Part shown: piece after piece, positions 25,716 to 33,610 of the stretch | Position numbering within the stretch: the first letter of the stretch is position 1 | Layout: each line of letters opens with the position of its first letter | Source of the DNA: Pseudomonas spelaei | Lineage (GTDB): Bacteria > Pseudomonadota > Gammaproteobacteria > Pseudomonadales > Pseudomonadaceae | Direction of reading: 5' to 3' | Assembly: GCF_009724245.1 (NCBI RefSeq) | Contig: NZ_WNNK01000014.1 | Location: forward strand, 117,833-181,832 | Length of the DNA stretch: 64,000 nt | Program-made: the position numbers and the translations under genes | Notes under the pieces: model-generated | The model's database searches: none | What the model saw: only the letters and a program-made list of their open reading frames with translations | What the model was told of the DNA's origin: nothing

Positions 25716-27656
25716 TTACTCGATCTCCAGTAAAACCTGGCGGTTGCGCACTTGATCCCCGGCAACCACCTGGATTCGTTTGACCACACCGTCGATGCCG
25801 GCCTTGAGTGGGTGCTCCATTTTCATCGCTTCCAGCACCAGCAGCAGTTGGCCCTTGCTCACCGTATCGCCTTCGCTGACCCGTACCTCGACGATGGCTC
25901 CATCCATCGGCGCCTTGACCGTGCCGTTGCTGGTTTCGATCTGACGGTTCGCAACGACTTGGGTGTGGTTGGCGATACACAGCCCGCCACTGGTGGTGGC
26001 CAGCCACAGCTGCGTGCCCTCCAGGTGATAGGCAACGCGGCGACGGATGCCGTTGACGACCACCGTGGCCCAGCGCCCGTCGGTGTCCAGAAGGTGTATC
26101 TCGATGGCATGTTGATCGACTTCTACTTGCAGGCAGTCGTCCGCCAGCAGGCTGACACTGATTGCCTTGGCCTCATCCTGTACCGCCAGGCGATAGGTCC
26201 ACGGTACGTTGGCGTTGTTGCGCCAGCCCGGCAAGCCGCTGCGGTGAGTGTTGGCGCTGTGCTGATAAAACAGCGCGGCGGCCAGGCCCAGTTCTTCGGG
26301 TGTTGGCGCAGGGCGGGCGATGTCGTTGAAGTGTTCGCCGATAAACCCGGTGCTGAAGTTGCCCGCGACAAATCCAGGATGTTTGAGCAACTCAGCCAGC
26401 AGCCCTTGGTTGCTGCACACCCCCAGCAGCACGCAATCTTCCACGGCGCGCAGCAGCTTGCGTCGGGCCTCTTCGCGGGTGGCACCGTGGGCGATGATCT
26501 TGCCCAGCATTGGGTCGTAGAACGGACTGATTCGTTGCCCTTCGCACACGCCATGGTCGATGCGCACACCGCCAGCGGGCTCCCAGCGCATGACGTCGCC
26601 GGTTTGCGGCAGGAAGCCCTGGGCCGGGTCTTCGGCGTACAGCCGTACTTCCATGGCGTGGCCGCTGAGGGTCACGTCTTCCTGGCGCAAGGGCAGGGGA
26701 AGGCCGGCGGCGATTTGCAGTTGCCAGTCCACCAGGTCGAGGCCGGTGATCAATTCAGTCACCGGATGTTCGACTTGCAGGCGAGTGTTCATTTCCAGGA
26801 AGTAGAACTGTCCGTCATGGTCCAGCAGGAACTCAACGGTGCCGGCGCCGACGTAATTCACGGCGCGACCCGCCTTCAGCGCGGCTTCGCCCATGGCTTG
26901 GCGCAGTTCGGCGGTCATGACTGGGCAGGGCGCTTCCTCGATGACTTTCTGGTGGCGACGCTGGATCGAGCAGTCGCGCTCTCCCAGGTAGATCAGGTTG
27001 CCGTGGGTATCGCCGAACAACTGCACCTCGACGTGGCGCGGTTCGATCAATGCCTGTTCCAGAATAAGTTCGGCGCTGCCAAAGGCGTTCAAGGCTTCGG
27101 AGCGGGCGGTGCGCAGTTGTTCGAGCAAGGTGTCGGGGCGGTGGACCAAGCGCATGCCCCGGCCGCCGCCGCCGGCGCTGGCCTTGATCATCAGTGGGTA
27201 GCCGATGCGTACGGCTTCGCGCTGGAGGGTCTGGTCGTCTTGTTCGGGGCCTTGGTAGCCGGCGATGCAGGGGACGCCGGCGTTGAGCATGGCGATTTTT
27301 GACAGGCGTTTGCTGCCCATCAGCTCGATGGCTTCGGGGCTGGGGCCGATGAAGGTCAGGCCGGCGGCTTGGCAGGCACGGGCGAATTCGGGGTTTTCCG
27401 AGAGGAAGCCGTAGCCGGGGTGGATGGCGTTGGCGCCTGTGCGGTGGGCGGCTTCGAGGATGGCCGGGATGTTGAGGTAGGACTGGTTGACTGGGGCGGG
27501 GCCGATGTGGATGGCTTCGTCGGCCATTTGGACGTGTGGGGCGTTGGTGTCGGCGTCGCTGTAGAGGGCCACGGTGCGGTAGCCCAGGGTTTGGGCGGTG
27601 CGTTGGATGCGGCAGGCGATTTCGCCGCGGTTGGCGATCAGGATTTTGTTGAACAT
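25716..27656 (-). CDS. atuF: Biotin-dependent acyl-CoA carboxylase alpha subunit, probably AtuF (geranyl-CoA carboxylase)
   Basis: 646 residues: biotin-carboxylase N-terminal domain (ILIANRGEIACR), ATP-grasp domain with the glycine loop (KASAGGGGRGM) and ERDCSIQRRHQK, biotin-carboxylase C-terminal domain, a linker, and a biotinyl domain with EAMKM (Lys612 carries biotin). It carboxylates biotin with bicarbonate and ATP for a partner carboxyltransferase. No partner is adjacent. The only carboxyltransferase in the window is AtuC at 60.3 kb, whose operon lacks a visible alpha subunit. LiuD (methylcrotonyl-CoA carboxylase) is the main alternative, but the sequence looks closer to AtuF. The frame extends to 27758 into repeat DNA; ATG 27656 is the domain start. 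Confidence 0.8.
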   Translation of the reverse strand: MFNKILIANRGEIACRIQRTAQTLGYRTVALYSDADTNAPHVQMADEAIHIGPAPVNQSYLNIPAILEAAHRTGANAIHPGYGFLSENPEFARACQAAGLTFIGPSPEAIELMGSKRLSKIAMLNAGVPCIAGYQGPEQDDQTLQREAVRIGYPLMIKASAGGGGRGMRLVHRPDTLLEQLRTARSEALNAFGSAELILEQALIEPRHVEVQLFGDTHGNLIYLGERDCSIQRRHQKVIEEAPCPVMTAELRQAMGEAALKAGRAVNYVGAGTVEFLLDHDGQFYFLEMNTRLQVEHPVTELITGLDLVDWQLQIAAGLPLPLRQEDVTLSGHAMEVRLYAEDPAQGFLPQTGDVMRWEPAGGVRIDHGVCEGQRISPFYDPMLGKIIAHGATREEARRKLLRAVEDCVLLGVCSNQGLLAELLKHPGFVAGNFSTGFIGEHFNDIARPAPTPEELGLAAALFYQHSANTHRSGLPGWRNNANVPWTYRLAVQDEAKAISVSLLADDCLQVEVDQHAIEIHLLDTDGRWATVVVNGIRRRVAYHLEGTQLWLATTSGGLCIANHTQVVANRQIETSNGTVKAPMDGAIVEVRVSEGDTVSKGQLLLVLEAMKMEHPLKAGIDGVVKRIQVVAGDQVRNRQVLLEIE

Positions 27657-27680
27657 GAGTGGGTCCTTGGGCTGTCGGTC

Positions 27681-28677
27681 GAGTACATATCCATTCCTGC
27701 GGTTACGGCTGCTATTGGTTCCGCTCTTACAGCGGGTCACTTTTGGCAAACGCCCCAAAAGTAACCAAAAGGTCTTGCCCCACCATTTGGCACCTCGCCT
27801 AGGCTCGGTGTGCCCTCACTCCGGCATTGCTCCGTGGGCCGCCGCGACGGGCCATCCATGGCCCAACGCGGCTATCCCGGCATCCATGCCGGGATGCCCA
27901 CTGCGCAATGCCTACGTTCGGCCATCATGGTTAATGGGGCCGGATAGATCAAAAGCAGATCAAAAGCACGGCGGCCTGAAAGCCGACCTGAGTGGTAGAA
28001 GCAAAGGCAAGGGCTAGAGCGAAAGCAGAGCTGCTTTTCTGTGGGAGATGGCTTGCCTGCTATGACCATAGGTATCTACACCATTGCGCAGGAGCCTGAT
28101 TTTTGTAGCCGCTGCCGAGGCACGAGGCTGCGATGCGGGCCGCAGGACCGCCCTAGGGGCCGCTACGCAGCCCATCGCAGCCTCGTGCCTCGGCAGCGGC
28201 TACAGGTTTTTTGCAGGATTCAAAAATGTGTAGATACCTATGCTGCGATGACATCACCTCGGTGTTCCTGAAAGACCGAGGTGATGCCATCGCAGGCAAG
28301 CCAGCTCCCACAGAAAAGCAGCCCTGCTTTCGCTCTAGATCTTGCCTTTGCTTCACACCACTCAAGCCGGCCGGTAGGCCGCTGTGCTCTTGATCTGCTT
28401 TTGACTTTGATCTTAGGCGCCCCGTTAAACCACGCTGGCCGAACGCAGGCATTGGTCCGTGGGTAAACCGGCAGGACGCCGGTTTAGCCGCACTGGGCCA
28501 GGGATGGCCCATTGCGGCGGCCCACGGAGCAATGCCGGAGTGAGGGCATGCCGAGCCTAGGCGAGGCACCAAGTGGTGGGGCAAGAGCCCTTTGGTTACT
28601 TTGGGGCTTTTCCAAAGTGACCCGCTGTAAGAGCGGAACCATAGGTAGCCGTTACCCAAAAAACGGATATGTACTCA
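27681..28677. repeat. Nested palindromic array of dispersed intergenic repeats
   Basis: About 1 kb without a real gene that folds back on itself. The outer arms (from 27681 and to 28677) share GAGTACATATCC, GGTTCCGCTCTTACAGCGGG and the CCCCAAA-GTAACC stretch in inverted orientation. Inside these are matching arms with TCACTCCGGCATTGCTCCG, then REP-like arms (GTGGGAG-TGGCTTGCCTGC near 28041-28060 and its complement near 28290-28312), TAGGTATCTACA / TGTAGATACCTA, and an inner element at 28105-28203. Open frames of 139 and 168 codons here are by-products of the repeats. The outer arm recurs at 63918-64000. Confidence 0.85.
28105..28203. repeat. Inverted-repeat element, copy A
   Basis: A 31-bp arm beginning GTAGCCGCTGCCGAGGCACG and its exact complement enclose about 37 bases. 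A near-identical copy lies at 54788-54891, including the central CCGCAGGACCGCC and GGGCCGCTACGCAGC, so this is a dispersed mobile-like repeat, not a chance hairpin. Confidence 0.9.
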
Positions 28678-28685
28678 CAGCCAAC

Positions 28686-28910
28686 TCACCCCGCAACCAC
28701 CTGCCCTTCCATCTTCTGCCGCAAACTCAAAGGCCGCATATCCGTCCAGACCTCTTCGATATAAGCCAGACACTCCTTCTTCATCCCACTCTTGCCCACA
28801 GTCTTCCAACCCTGCGGCACAGCCTTGTAATCCGGCCAGATGGAATACTGTTCTTCATGGTTGACCACCACCTGAAAGAGAATATCTTCGCGGTCAAATA
28901 CTGAGGTCAT
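28686..28910 (-). CDS. MbtH-like protein of the pyoverdine locus
   Basis: 74 residues with the MbtH family signature: NHEEQYSIWPDYKAVPQGWK and the C-terminal TDMRPLSLR. MbtH-like proteins bind and activate adenylation domains of non-ribosomal peptide synthetases, here most likely those of PvdL and the other pyoverdine synthetases. It resembles PA2412 of P. aeruginosa, which is also next to pvdH. GGAG precedes the ATG by eight bases. A PvdS-box-like sequence lies 62 bases upstream. Confidence 0.92.
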   Translation of the reverse strand: MTSVFDREDILFQVVVNHEEQYSIWPDYKAVPQGWKTVGKSGMKKECLAYIEEVWTDMRPLSLRQKMEGQVVAG

Positions 28911-28971
28911 TGCTGTTCTCCGTCGCTATAAGGCTCGCCACGCGCCACGCGCAGCGCTGATGTAGATAAGA

Positions 28972-28995
28972 ACGTACCGCGCCCGGCAAAAATTA
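28972..28995 (-). promoter_or_regulatory. Probable PvdS (iron-starvation) box of mbtH
   Basis: On the minus strand TAATT is followed after 16 bases by CGT. The PvdS consensus is TAAAT-N16/17-CGT, so there is one mismatch. It overlaps the last three bases of pvdH. The same TAATT variant occurs ahead of pvdG. Confidence 0.55.
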
Positions 28996-30405
28996 AAGGC
29001 TGCCCACCGCCGCCGCCAGGGCGCGACCAAAGATCTGCGCCACCCGGTCAACCTCCGCCGCCGTAATCACCAGCGGCGGCAAGAACCGCACCACACCGCC
29101 ATGCCGCCCACCCAACTCAAGAATCAACCCACGCTTGAGGCACTCACGCTGCACCAACGGCGCCAACTGCCGATGCACCGGCGGATGCCCCTGCACGTCC
29201 GGCGTACCACTCGGGTCCACCAATTCCACACCCAGCATCAGGCCACGCCCACGAATGTCCCCCAATTGCGGGAAGTCCCGCTGCAGGATGCGCAGATGCT
29301 CACCCAGGCGCTCGCCCATGGCCGCCGCATGGGCAGGAATGTCGTGGTCCTTGAGGTAACGCATCACGGCCGACCCCGCCGCCATGGCCATCTGGTTCCC
29401 GCGGAAGGTTCCGGCATGGGCGCCCGGCAGCCAGGTGTCGAGCCAGTCGCGATAAACCACGACTGCCAGCGGCAAGCTGCCTCCAATGGCCTTGGACAAC
29501 ACCACCACGTCCGGGACGATGCCGGCGTGCTCAAAGGCAAACATCTTGCCGGTGCGACCGAAGCCACTCTGGATTTCATCGACGATCAGCGCCACGCCCG
29601 CCTGCTCGGTAATCCTGCGCAAACCCCGCAGCCAGTCGAGGTCAGCCGGGATCACCCCGCCCTCCCCCTGAACCACTTCAACGATCACCGCCGCCGGCAG
29701 CAACACGCCCGCCTCGGGATCATTCAACAGGTTTTCCAGGTAGTGCAGGTTGACCTTGATCCCCTCTGCCCCGCCCAGGCCAAACGGGCAACGATAGTCA
29801 TAAGGAAACGGCAGGAACTGCACGCCATTGGCCAGCAGCGCACCCAACGGCTTTTTCGGCCCCAGGCTGCCCATCAGGCTCAACGCGCCCTGGCTCATGC
29901 CGTGATACCCCCCCTGGAACGACAACACCGTGCTGCGCCCGGTGGCCGTACGCACCAGTTTCAACGCGGCTTCCACCGCATCGGTACCGGTGGGGCCGCA
30001 GAATTGAATCTTCGCTTCACGGGCCAGTTCCGTCGGTAGCAAGCCGAACAGGTCCTGGACGAATTGGTCCTTGACCGGTGTCGTCAGGTCCAGCGTGTGC
30101 AGTGGCAGTTCATCGCTCAATACCTGGCGGATCGCGTCGATCACCACCGGATGGTTATGCCCCAACGCCAAGGTGCCAGCGCCCGCCAGGCAGTCGATAA
30201 AGCTGCGGCCTTCAACGTCTTCGACATAAATCCCTCGCGCCCGCTTAAGCGCCAGGGGAATGCGTCGCGGATAGCTGCGGGCGTTGGATTCCTGCTGGCG
30301 CTGGCGCGCTAGCAGCGGTGTTTCATCGAACTGGTACAGCGTTTCCGCCGGGGCCGGGCTGACCCGAACCTGCAAATCTTCGATACGGCTGGTAGCGACT
30401 GACAT
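28993..30405 (-). CDS. pvdH: L-2,4-diaminobutyrate:2-oxoglutarate aminotransferase
   Basis: 470 residues of the class-III PLP aminotransferases. Forms L-2,4-diaminobutyrate (Dab) from aspartate semialdehyde with glutamate as donor; PvdL loads Dab in its last module. Visible motifs are CGPTGTDAVEAALK, the PLP contact IVDEIQSGFGRTG and the Schiff-base lysine in VVLSKAIGGSLP. Length and sequence match P. aeruginosa PvdH. ATG 30405 has GAGGG about nine bases upstream. A perfect PvdS box lies 94 bases before the start. mbtH follows downstream. Confidence 0.93.
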   Translation of the reverse strand: MSVATSRIEDLQVRVSPAPAETLYQFDETPLLARQRQQESNARSYPRRIPLALKRARGIYVEDVEGRSFIDCLAGAGTLALGHNHPVVIDAIRQVLSDELPLHTLDLTTPVKDQFVQDLFGLLPTELAREAKIQFCGPTGTDAVEAALKLVRTATGRSTVLSFQGGYHGMSQGALSLMGSLGPKKPLGALLANGVQFLPFPYDYRCPFGLGGAEGIKVNLHYLENLLNDPEAGVLLPAAVIVEVVQGEGGVIPADLDWLRGLRRITEQAGVALIVDEIQSGFGRTGKMFAFEHAGIVPDVVVLSKAIGGSLPLAVVVYRDWLDTWLPGAHAGTFRGNQMAMAAGSAVMRYLKDHDIPAHAAAMGERLGEHLRILQRDFPQLGDIRGRGLMLGVELVDPSGTPDVQGHPPVHRQLAPLVQRECLKRGLILELGGRHGGVVRFLPPLVITAAEVDRVAQIFGRALAAAVGSL

Positions 30406-30498
30406 CTCTCGATCCCTCAATACGCTGATGATGGTGACCAAACTGCCAATCCGTTGGCGTCTGGCCCAAGGGCTGCGCACGGATTTCCTGTTCTGGAA

Positions 30499-30522
30499 AC
30501 GCGTCAGGGGCTCGAGGATTTA
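30499..30522 (-). promoter_or_regulatory. PvdS (iron-starvation) box of pvdH
   Basis: TAAAT-N16-CGT on the minus strand, an exact match to the consensus recognised by PvdS, lies between the stop of the amidase gene and the pvdH start. Confidence 0.85.
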
Positions 30523-30549
30523 CACCTTGGGCATTAAAAAACCGCCCGT

Positions 30550-31323
30550 TCAGCCGGCGACACCGGTGTACTTGTCATTCAGCGCATAAAGGATCCCGCA
30601 GGTTTCGGCATCCAACCGTCCGTCATAATGATTCGGTCGAAAATGCATCTGGAATGCCCGCACCCGTTGCTGGAAGGCCTGACGATTTTTCGCCGCCGCG
30701 TAGCCATAGCGCTGGAATGCCCTTTCGATCTCCACTTCCGGTGGTAGCCCCATGGAAAACCTGCGCTGGTAGACCTCTTGGGTAACCCCATCGAACCAGG
30801 CCCCCACCCCCGCCTCGAACAGTTGGCGCCAGGGCAAGCGCGGGCCAGGATCGCTTTTGCGCCAGTACGCCACGTCGCTGTGGCCAAGAATGTCGGTGGG
30901 GCCAATGTCCGGGTAACGTCCCTGAATGTCGCGGATCAAGGCGATCAACAACTCAATCTGCTCAGGGTCATAGGCGGGAAAGGTAAAGACGCCCGCGTCA
31001 TCACGGGCCAGGTTGACGATTTCAATGCCGATGGAGCGGCCGTTGAGGTTGTCGCGCCCGGCCCATTGGCTGACGCCGGCATGCCAGGCGCGGTGCTGCT
31101 CGTCCACCAGGCTGAACACCCGCAACTCGTCATAGCCTGCGGCTCGGTAACTGCAGTCATGGGGATCGGCCAGTAAATAGTGAGCGCTGACCCCATCCTG
31201 AGTCAGTGTGCGCAAGGCACTGGCAAATGGCGCAGCGGTGTAATGCACGATGACCTGGCGCACGGTTTCGCCATTGCGCTGGTTGAAGTTTTTTGCGGGG
31301 TATGTGGTGTCGATGACCAACAT
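30550..31323 (-). CDS. ampDh3: N-acetylmuramoyl-L-alanine amidase, AmpDh3-like
   Basis: 257 residues: an Amidase_2 (PGRP-like) zinc domain with VIVHYTAAP and GHSDVAYWRKSDPGPRLPW, then a C-terminal peptidoglycan-binding region (LRAFQ-like VRAFQMHFRPNHYDG). It cleaves the bond between N-acetylmuramic acid and the stem peptide. No signal peptide is seen, as in AmpDh3 of P. aeruginosa, which has been described as a type VI effector. No secretion genes lie nearby. ATG 31323 is preceded by AGGA; an upstream start at 31356 is less likely. Confidence 0.88.
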   Translation of the reverse strand: MLVIDTTYPAKNFNQRNGETVRQVIVHYTAAPFASALRTLTQDGVSAHYLLADPHDCSYRAAGYDELRVFSLVDEQHRAWHAGVSQWAGRDNLNGRSIGIEIVNLARDDAGVFTFPAYDPEQIELLIALIRDIQGRYPDIGPTDILGHSDVAYWRKSDPGPRLPWRQLFEAGVGAWFDGVTQEVYQRRFSMGLPPEVEIERAFQRYGYAAAKNRQAFQQRVRAFQMHFRPNHYDGRLDAETCGILYALNDKYTGVAG

Positions 31324-31342
31324 GGGAGCTGTCCTTTTCAAG

Positions 31343-31365
31343 ACAGGCTGAATCATTCAGCCTGT
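31343..31365. promoter_or_regulatory. 23-bp perfect palindrome ahead of ampDh3
   Basis: ACAGGCTGAAT and ATTCAGCCTGT flank a single C, 20 bases upstream of the amidase start. The one-base centre and lack of a T tract suit an operator for a dimeric regulator better than a terminator, but a weak terminator for the upstream kinase gene is possible. Confidence 0.5.
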
Positions 31366-31437
31366 AAGCCGTTTACCGTCATCCTGAAGCGCTGGGCTTT
31401 AAGAGGGCGGTAACTATTTGGCTTTTTGAAGGACCGG

Positions 31438-32757
31438 TCAGCGGCGTAGCGGCATGCCCAGTTCAACCCGCAGGCCATCGGCCTGGCTGTCGAACTTCAA
31501 GGAACACGAGCAGCGCTGCACGATGGCTTGCACAATGGCCAGGCCAAGGCCACACCCCTCGCTGTTGCCGTTGCGCCAGAAGCGTTGGGTCAAGTGTTGC
31601 AGGTCTTCGCTGGAGATCGGCGCGCCGTGGTCCCGCACGCGGAACACCACGTTATCGGCGGCCGTGAAGACACTCAGTTCCACGCGGGTATCCGCCGGTG
31701 TATGACGCAAGGCGTTATCCAGCAGGTTGCGCAAGGCGGCGACGGCCAGGCCCACGGGCATTTCCACCGGTGTTTCAGGCAAGTTGGCCGGCAGGATCAG
31801 GTCGATGCGCGAATTGTCCCCGGCGTTGGCGTCCTGGATTGCCAGGCGCGCCACTTGTTCGGCGTTCGATTGCAAGCCGTCATCAAACGACAGGCTGCCT
31901 TCGACACGGGCCAGCAGCAGCAACTGCTCAAGGGTACGGTGCAGGCGATCGGCGCCCTCCTCGGCATGGGCCAGGGACTGGTCACGGGCGGCGCCTTCGG
32001 TCATGCGCGCCACTTGCAGGTGGGTCTTGATTGCCGTCAGCGGGCTGCGCAGTTCGTGGGCGGCATCGCCGGTCAGGCGGCGTTCGCGTTCGATGGTCTT
32101 GGCGATGCGCTGCAGCAGTTGGTTCTGGGTGTCGAGCAGCGGCTTGAGCTCGCTGGGCAACGGATGAATCTGCAACGGCTCCAGGGAGTCGGCGCTGCGG
32201 CGCATCAAGGCGTCGCGCATGCGATTGAGCGGCACCAGGCTTTGGCCGATGCCCAGCCACAGCAGGCACAGGCAACCCAGCAGGGCAACACCCACCGGCA
32301 CCGATGCCGCCAGCAGGATCGACAGGTTCAACGCCTCACGCTCCACCTGGCGGTCGGCAGTGGTGATGAACAGGTCGCCACGGGCCAGGGTGAAGCTGCG
32401 CCAAGTCGTGCCGTCGATCATCTGATCGCGAAAACCGCTCTGGTGCGACTCCAGGCCCTGGTCCGGGGTGGTGTGGCTGCGGGCGAGAATTTCCCCGCGC
32501 AAAGAACTCACCTGACACGCCATGCCGCCAGGGATATTCAACTGTTCGGCGCTGAAATGAGTGCCCTCGCCTTTGGTAGGCAGGGCCGGCAACTGCTCCA
32601 TCAAGCCGGCGACCATGCGCGCTGATGCCACCAGCCGCTGATCCAGGGAAAACATCATCTGGTTGCGCAGGTCACTGAGCATCCAGGCCGCCGCCAGCGC
32701 CCAGATCAGCACAAAGGCGGCGCCCAGCTTGAACGTCAGGCGCAGGCGCAGGCTCAT
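31438..32757 (-). CDS. dsbS: DsbS-like sensor histidine kinase (QseC family)
   Basis: 439 residues: transmembrane helices near 10-28 and 150-172 enclosing a periplasmic sensor of about 120 residues, a HAMP-like linker, HisKA with DAAHELRSPLTAIK, and HATPase_c with NLLDNALRH and GCGLGLAIV. It pairs with the OmpR-type regulator upstream and is divergent from dsbDEG, the arrangement of the copper-responsive DsbS/DsbR system of P. aeruginosa. The ligand here is inferred from that. ATG 32757 overlaps the regulator's stop (TGATG); a GTG one codon earlier is also possible. Confidence 0.85.
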   Translation of the reverse strand: MSLRLRLTFKLGAAFVLIWALAAAWMLSDLRNQMMFSLDQRLVASARMVAGLMEQLPALPTKGEGTHFSAEQLNIPGGMACQVSSLRGEILARSHTTPDQGLESHQSGFRDQMIDGTTWRSFTLARGDLFITTADRQVEREALNLSILLAASVPVGVALLGCLCLLWLGIGQSLVPLNRMRDALMRRSADSLEPLQIHPLPSELKPLLDTQNQLLQRIAKTIERERRLTGDAAHELRSPLTAIKTHLQVARMTEGAARDQSLAHAEEGADRLHRTLEQLLLLARVEGSLSFDDGLQSNAEQVARLAIQDANAGDNSRIDLILPANLPETPVEMPVGLAVAALRNLLDNALRHTPADTRVELSVFTAADNVVFRVRDHGAPISSEDLQHLTQRFWRNGNSEGCGLGLAIVQAIVQRCSCSLKFDSQADGLRVELGMPLRR

Positions 32758-33437
32758 CACGAAGCGTCCTCTCCACCGTCAGCCGGGCCCAGGCGATAGC
32801 CCAGGCCACGCACGGTTTCGACAATGCTGTTACCCAGTTTTCGCCGCAGGTGGTGGATATGGACGTTCAGGGCGTTGCTTTCCAGTTCGTCGTTGAAGCC
32901 GTAGACGCTGTCTTTCAACTGCTCGCTGGACAGCACCCGCCCACGGTTATGCAACAAGGCCTGCAACAGCGCCTGCTCGCGACGGGACAGGTCCACCGAT
33001 TGACCGCCCAGCAAGGTTTCGCGGCTGCTGGGGTTGTAGGTCAGGCGCCCGTGTTCGATCAGGTTGACGCTGCGCCCGGCGACCCGGCGCAACAAGGTCT
33101 GCAAACGCGCAGCCAGTTCCCGCAAATCGAAGGGTTTGAGCAGGTAATCGTCGGCGCCCGCTTGTAGGCCATCGACCCGGTTGGTCACCGAATCGCGCGC
33201 GGTGAGGATCAGCACCGGGATTTCCAGGCCTTGGCTGCGCTGTTGTTGCAGCAGCTTCAGGCCGTCTTCATCCGGCAAGCCGAGGTCCAGCACCATGATG
33301 TCGAACTCAGCCGCCTTGAGCATTGCCCGCGCAGCAGCGGCCGTCGCGACGCGTTCGACCGTAAAGCCCTGGGCGCCAAGGCCGGCAACAATACCGCTGG
33401 CGATCAGCTCATCGTCTTCACAGACCAGTACGTGCAT
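32757..33437 (-). CDS. dsbR: DsbR-like OmpR-family response regulator
   Basis: 226 residues: receiver with CEDDELI, acceptor Asp in MVLDLGLPDEDG and Lys in LLKPFDLREL, and a C-terminal winged helix (SNALNVHIHHLRRKLG, TVRGLGYRL) of the QseB/PmrA type. Coupled to the kinase gene downstream and divergent from the thiol-redox operon, which it probably activates. The direct repeat at 33546-33565 is a likely binding site. Confidence 0.87.
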   Translation of the reverse strand: MHVLVCEDDELIASGIVAGLGAQGFTVERVATAAAARAMLKAAEFDIMVLDLGLPDEDGLKLLQQQRSQGLEIPVLILTARDSVTNRVDGLQAGADDYLLKPFDLRELAARLQTLLRRVAGRSVNLIEHGRLTYNPSSRETLLGGQSVDLSRREQALLQALLHNRGRVLSSEQLKDSVYGFNDELESNALNVHIHHLRRKLGNSIVETVRGLGYRLGPADGGEDAS

Positions 33438-33545
33438 GGTGAGCCCTTTGGAAAAATGATGATGATTAAAAGGGGGTTGGATTAAGCACGCATTATGCCG
33501 TGCAAACGTTCACATTCAGACAATCCCTACACGTTAGAATAGCCC

Positions 33546-33565
33546 GGTTAATCATCGGTTAATCA
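33546..33565 (+). promoter_or_regulatory. Direct repeat, candidate DsbR binding site
   Basis: GGTTAATCA occurs twice with an 11-bp period (TTAA-N7-TTAA), the spacing of OmpR/PmrA-type half sites, in the gap between dsbR and dsbD. A TAGAAT just upstream at 33535-33540 could be a -10 element. Confidence 0.5.
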
Positions 33566-33610
33566 ACACCACACATTGTGTGCCCACTTGCATCGAACTA
33601 AGGCTTGACC

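Noticed and set aside
25752..27302. Open frame of 516 codons antisense to the AtuF-like gene
   Set aside because: Low-complexity shadow of a confident gene with clear carboxylase motifs on the other strand.
28153..28659. Frames of 168 and 139 codons in the repeat array
   Set aside because: They are translations of palindromic repeats with no ribosome site; related peptides appear wherever the repeats occur.
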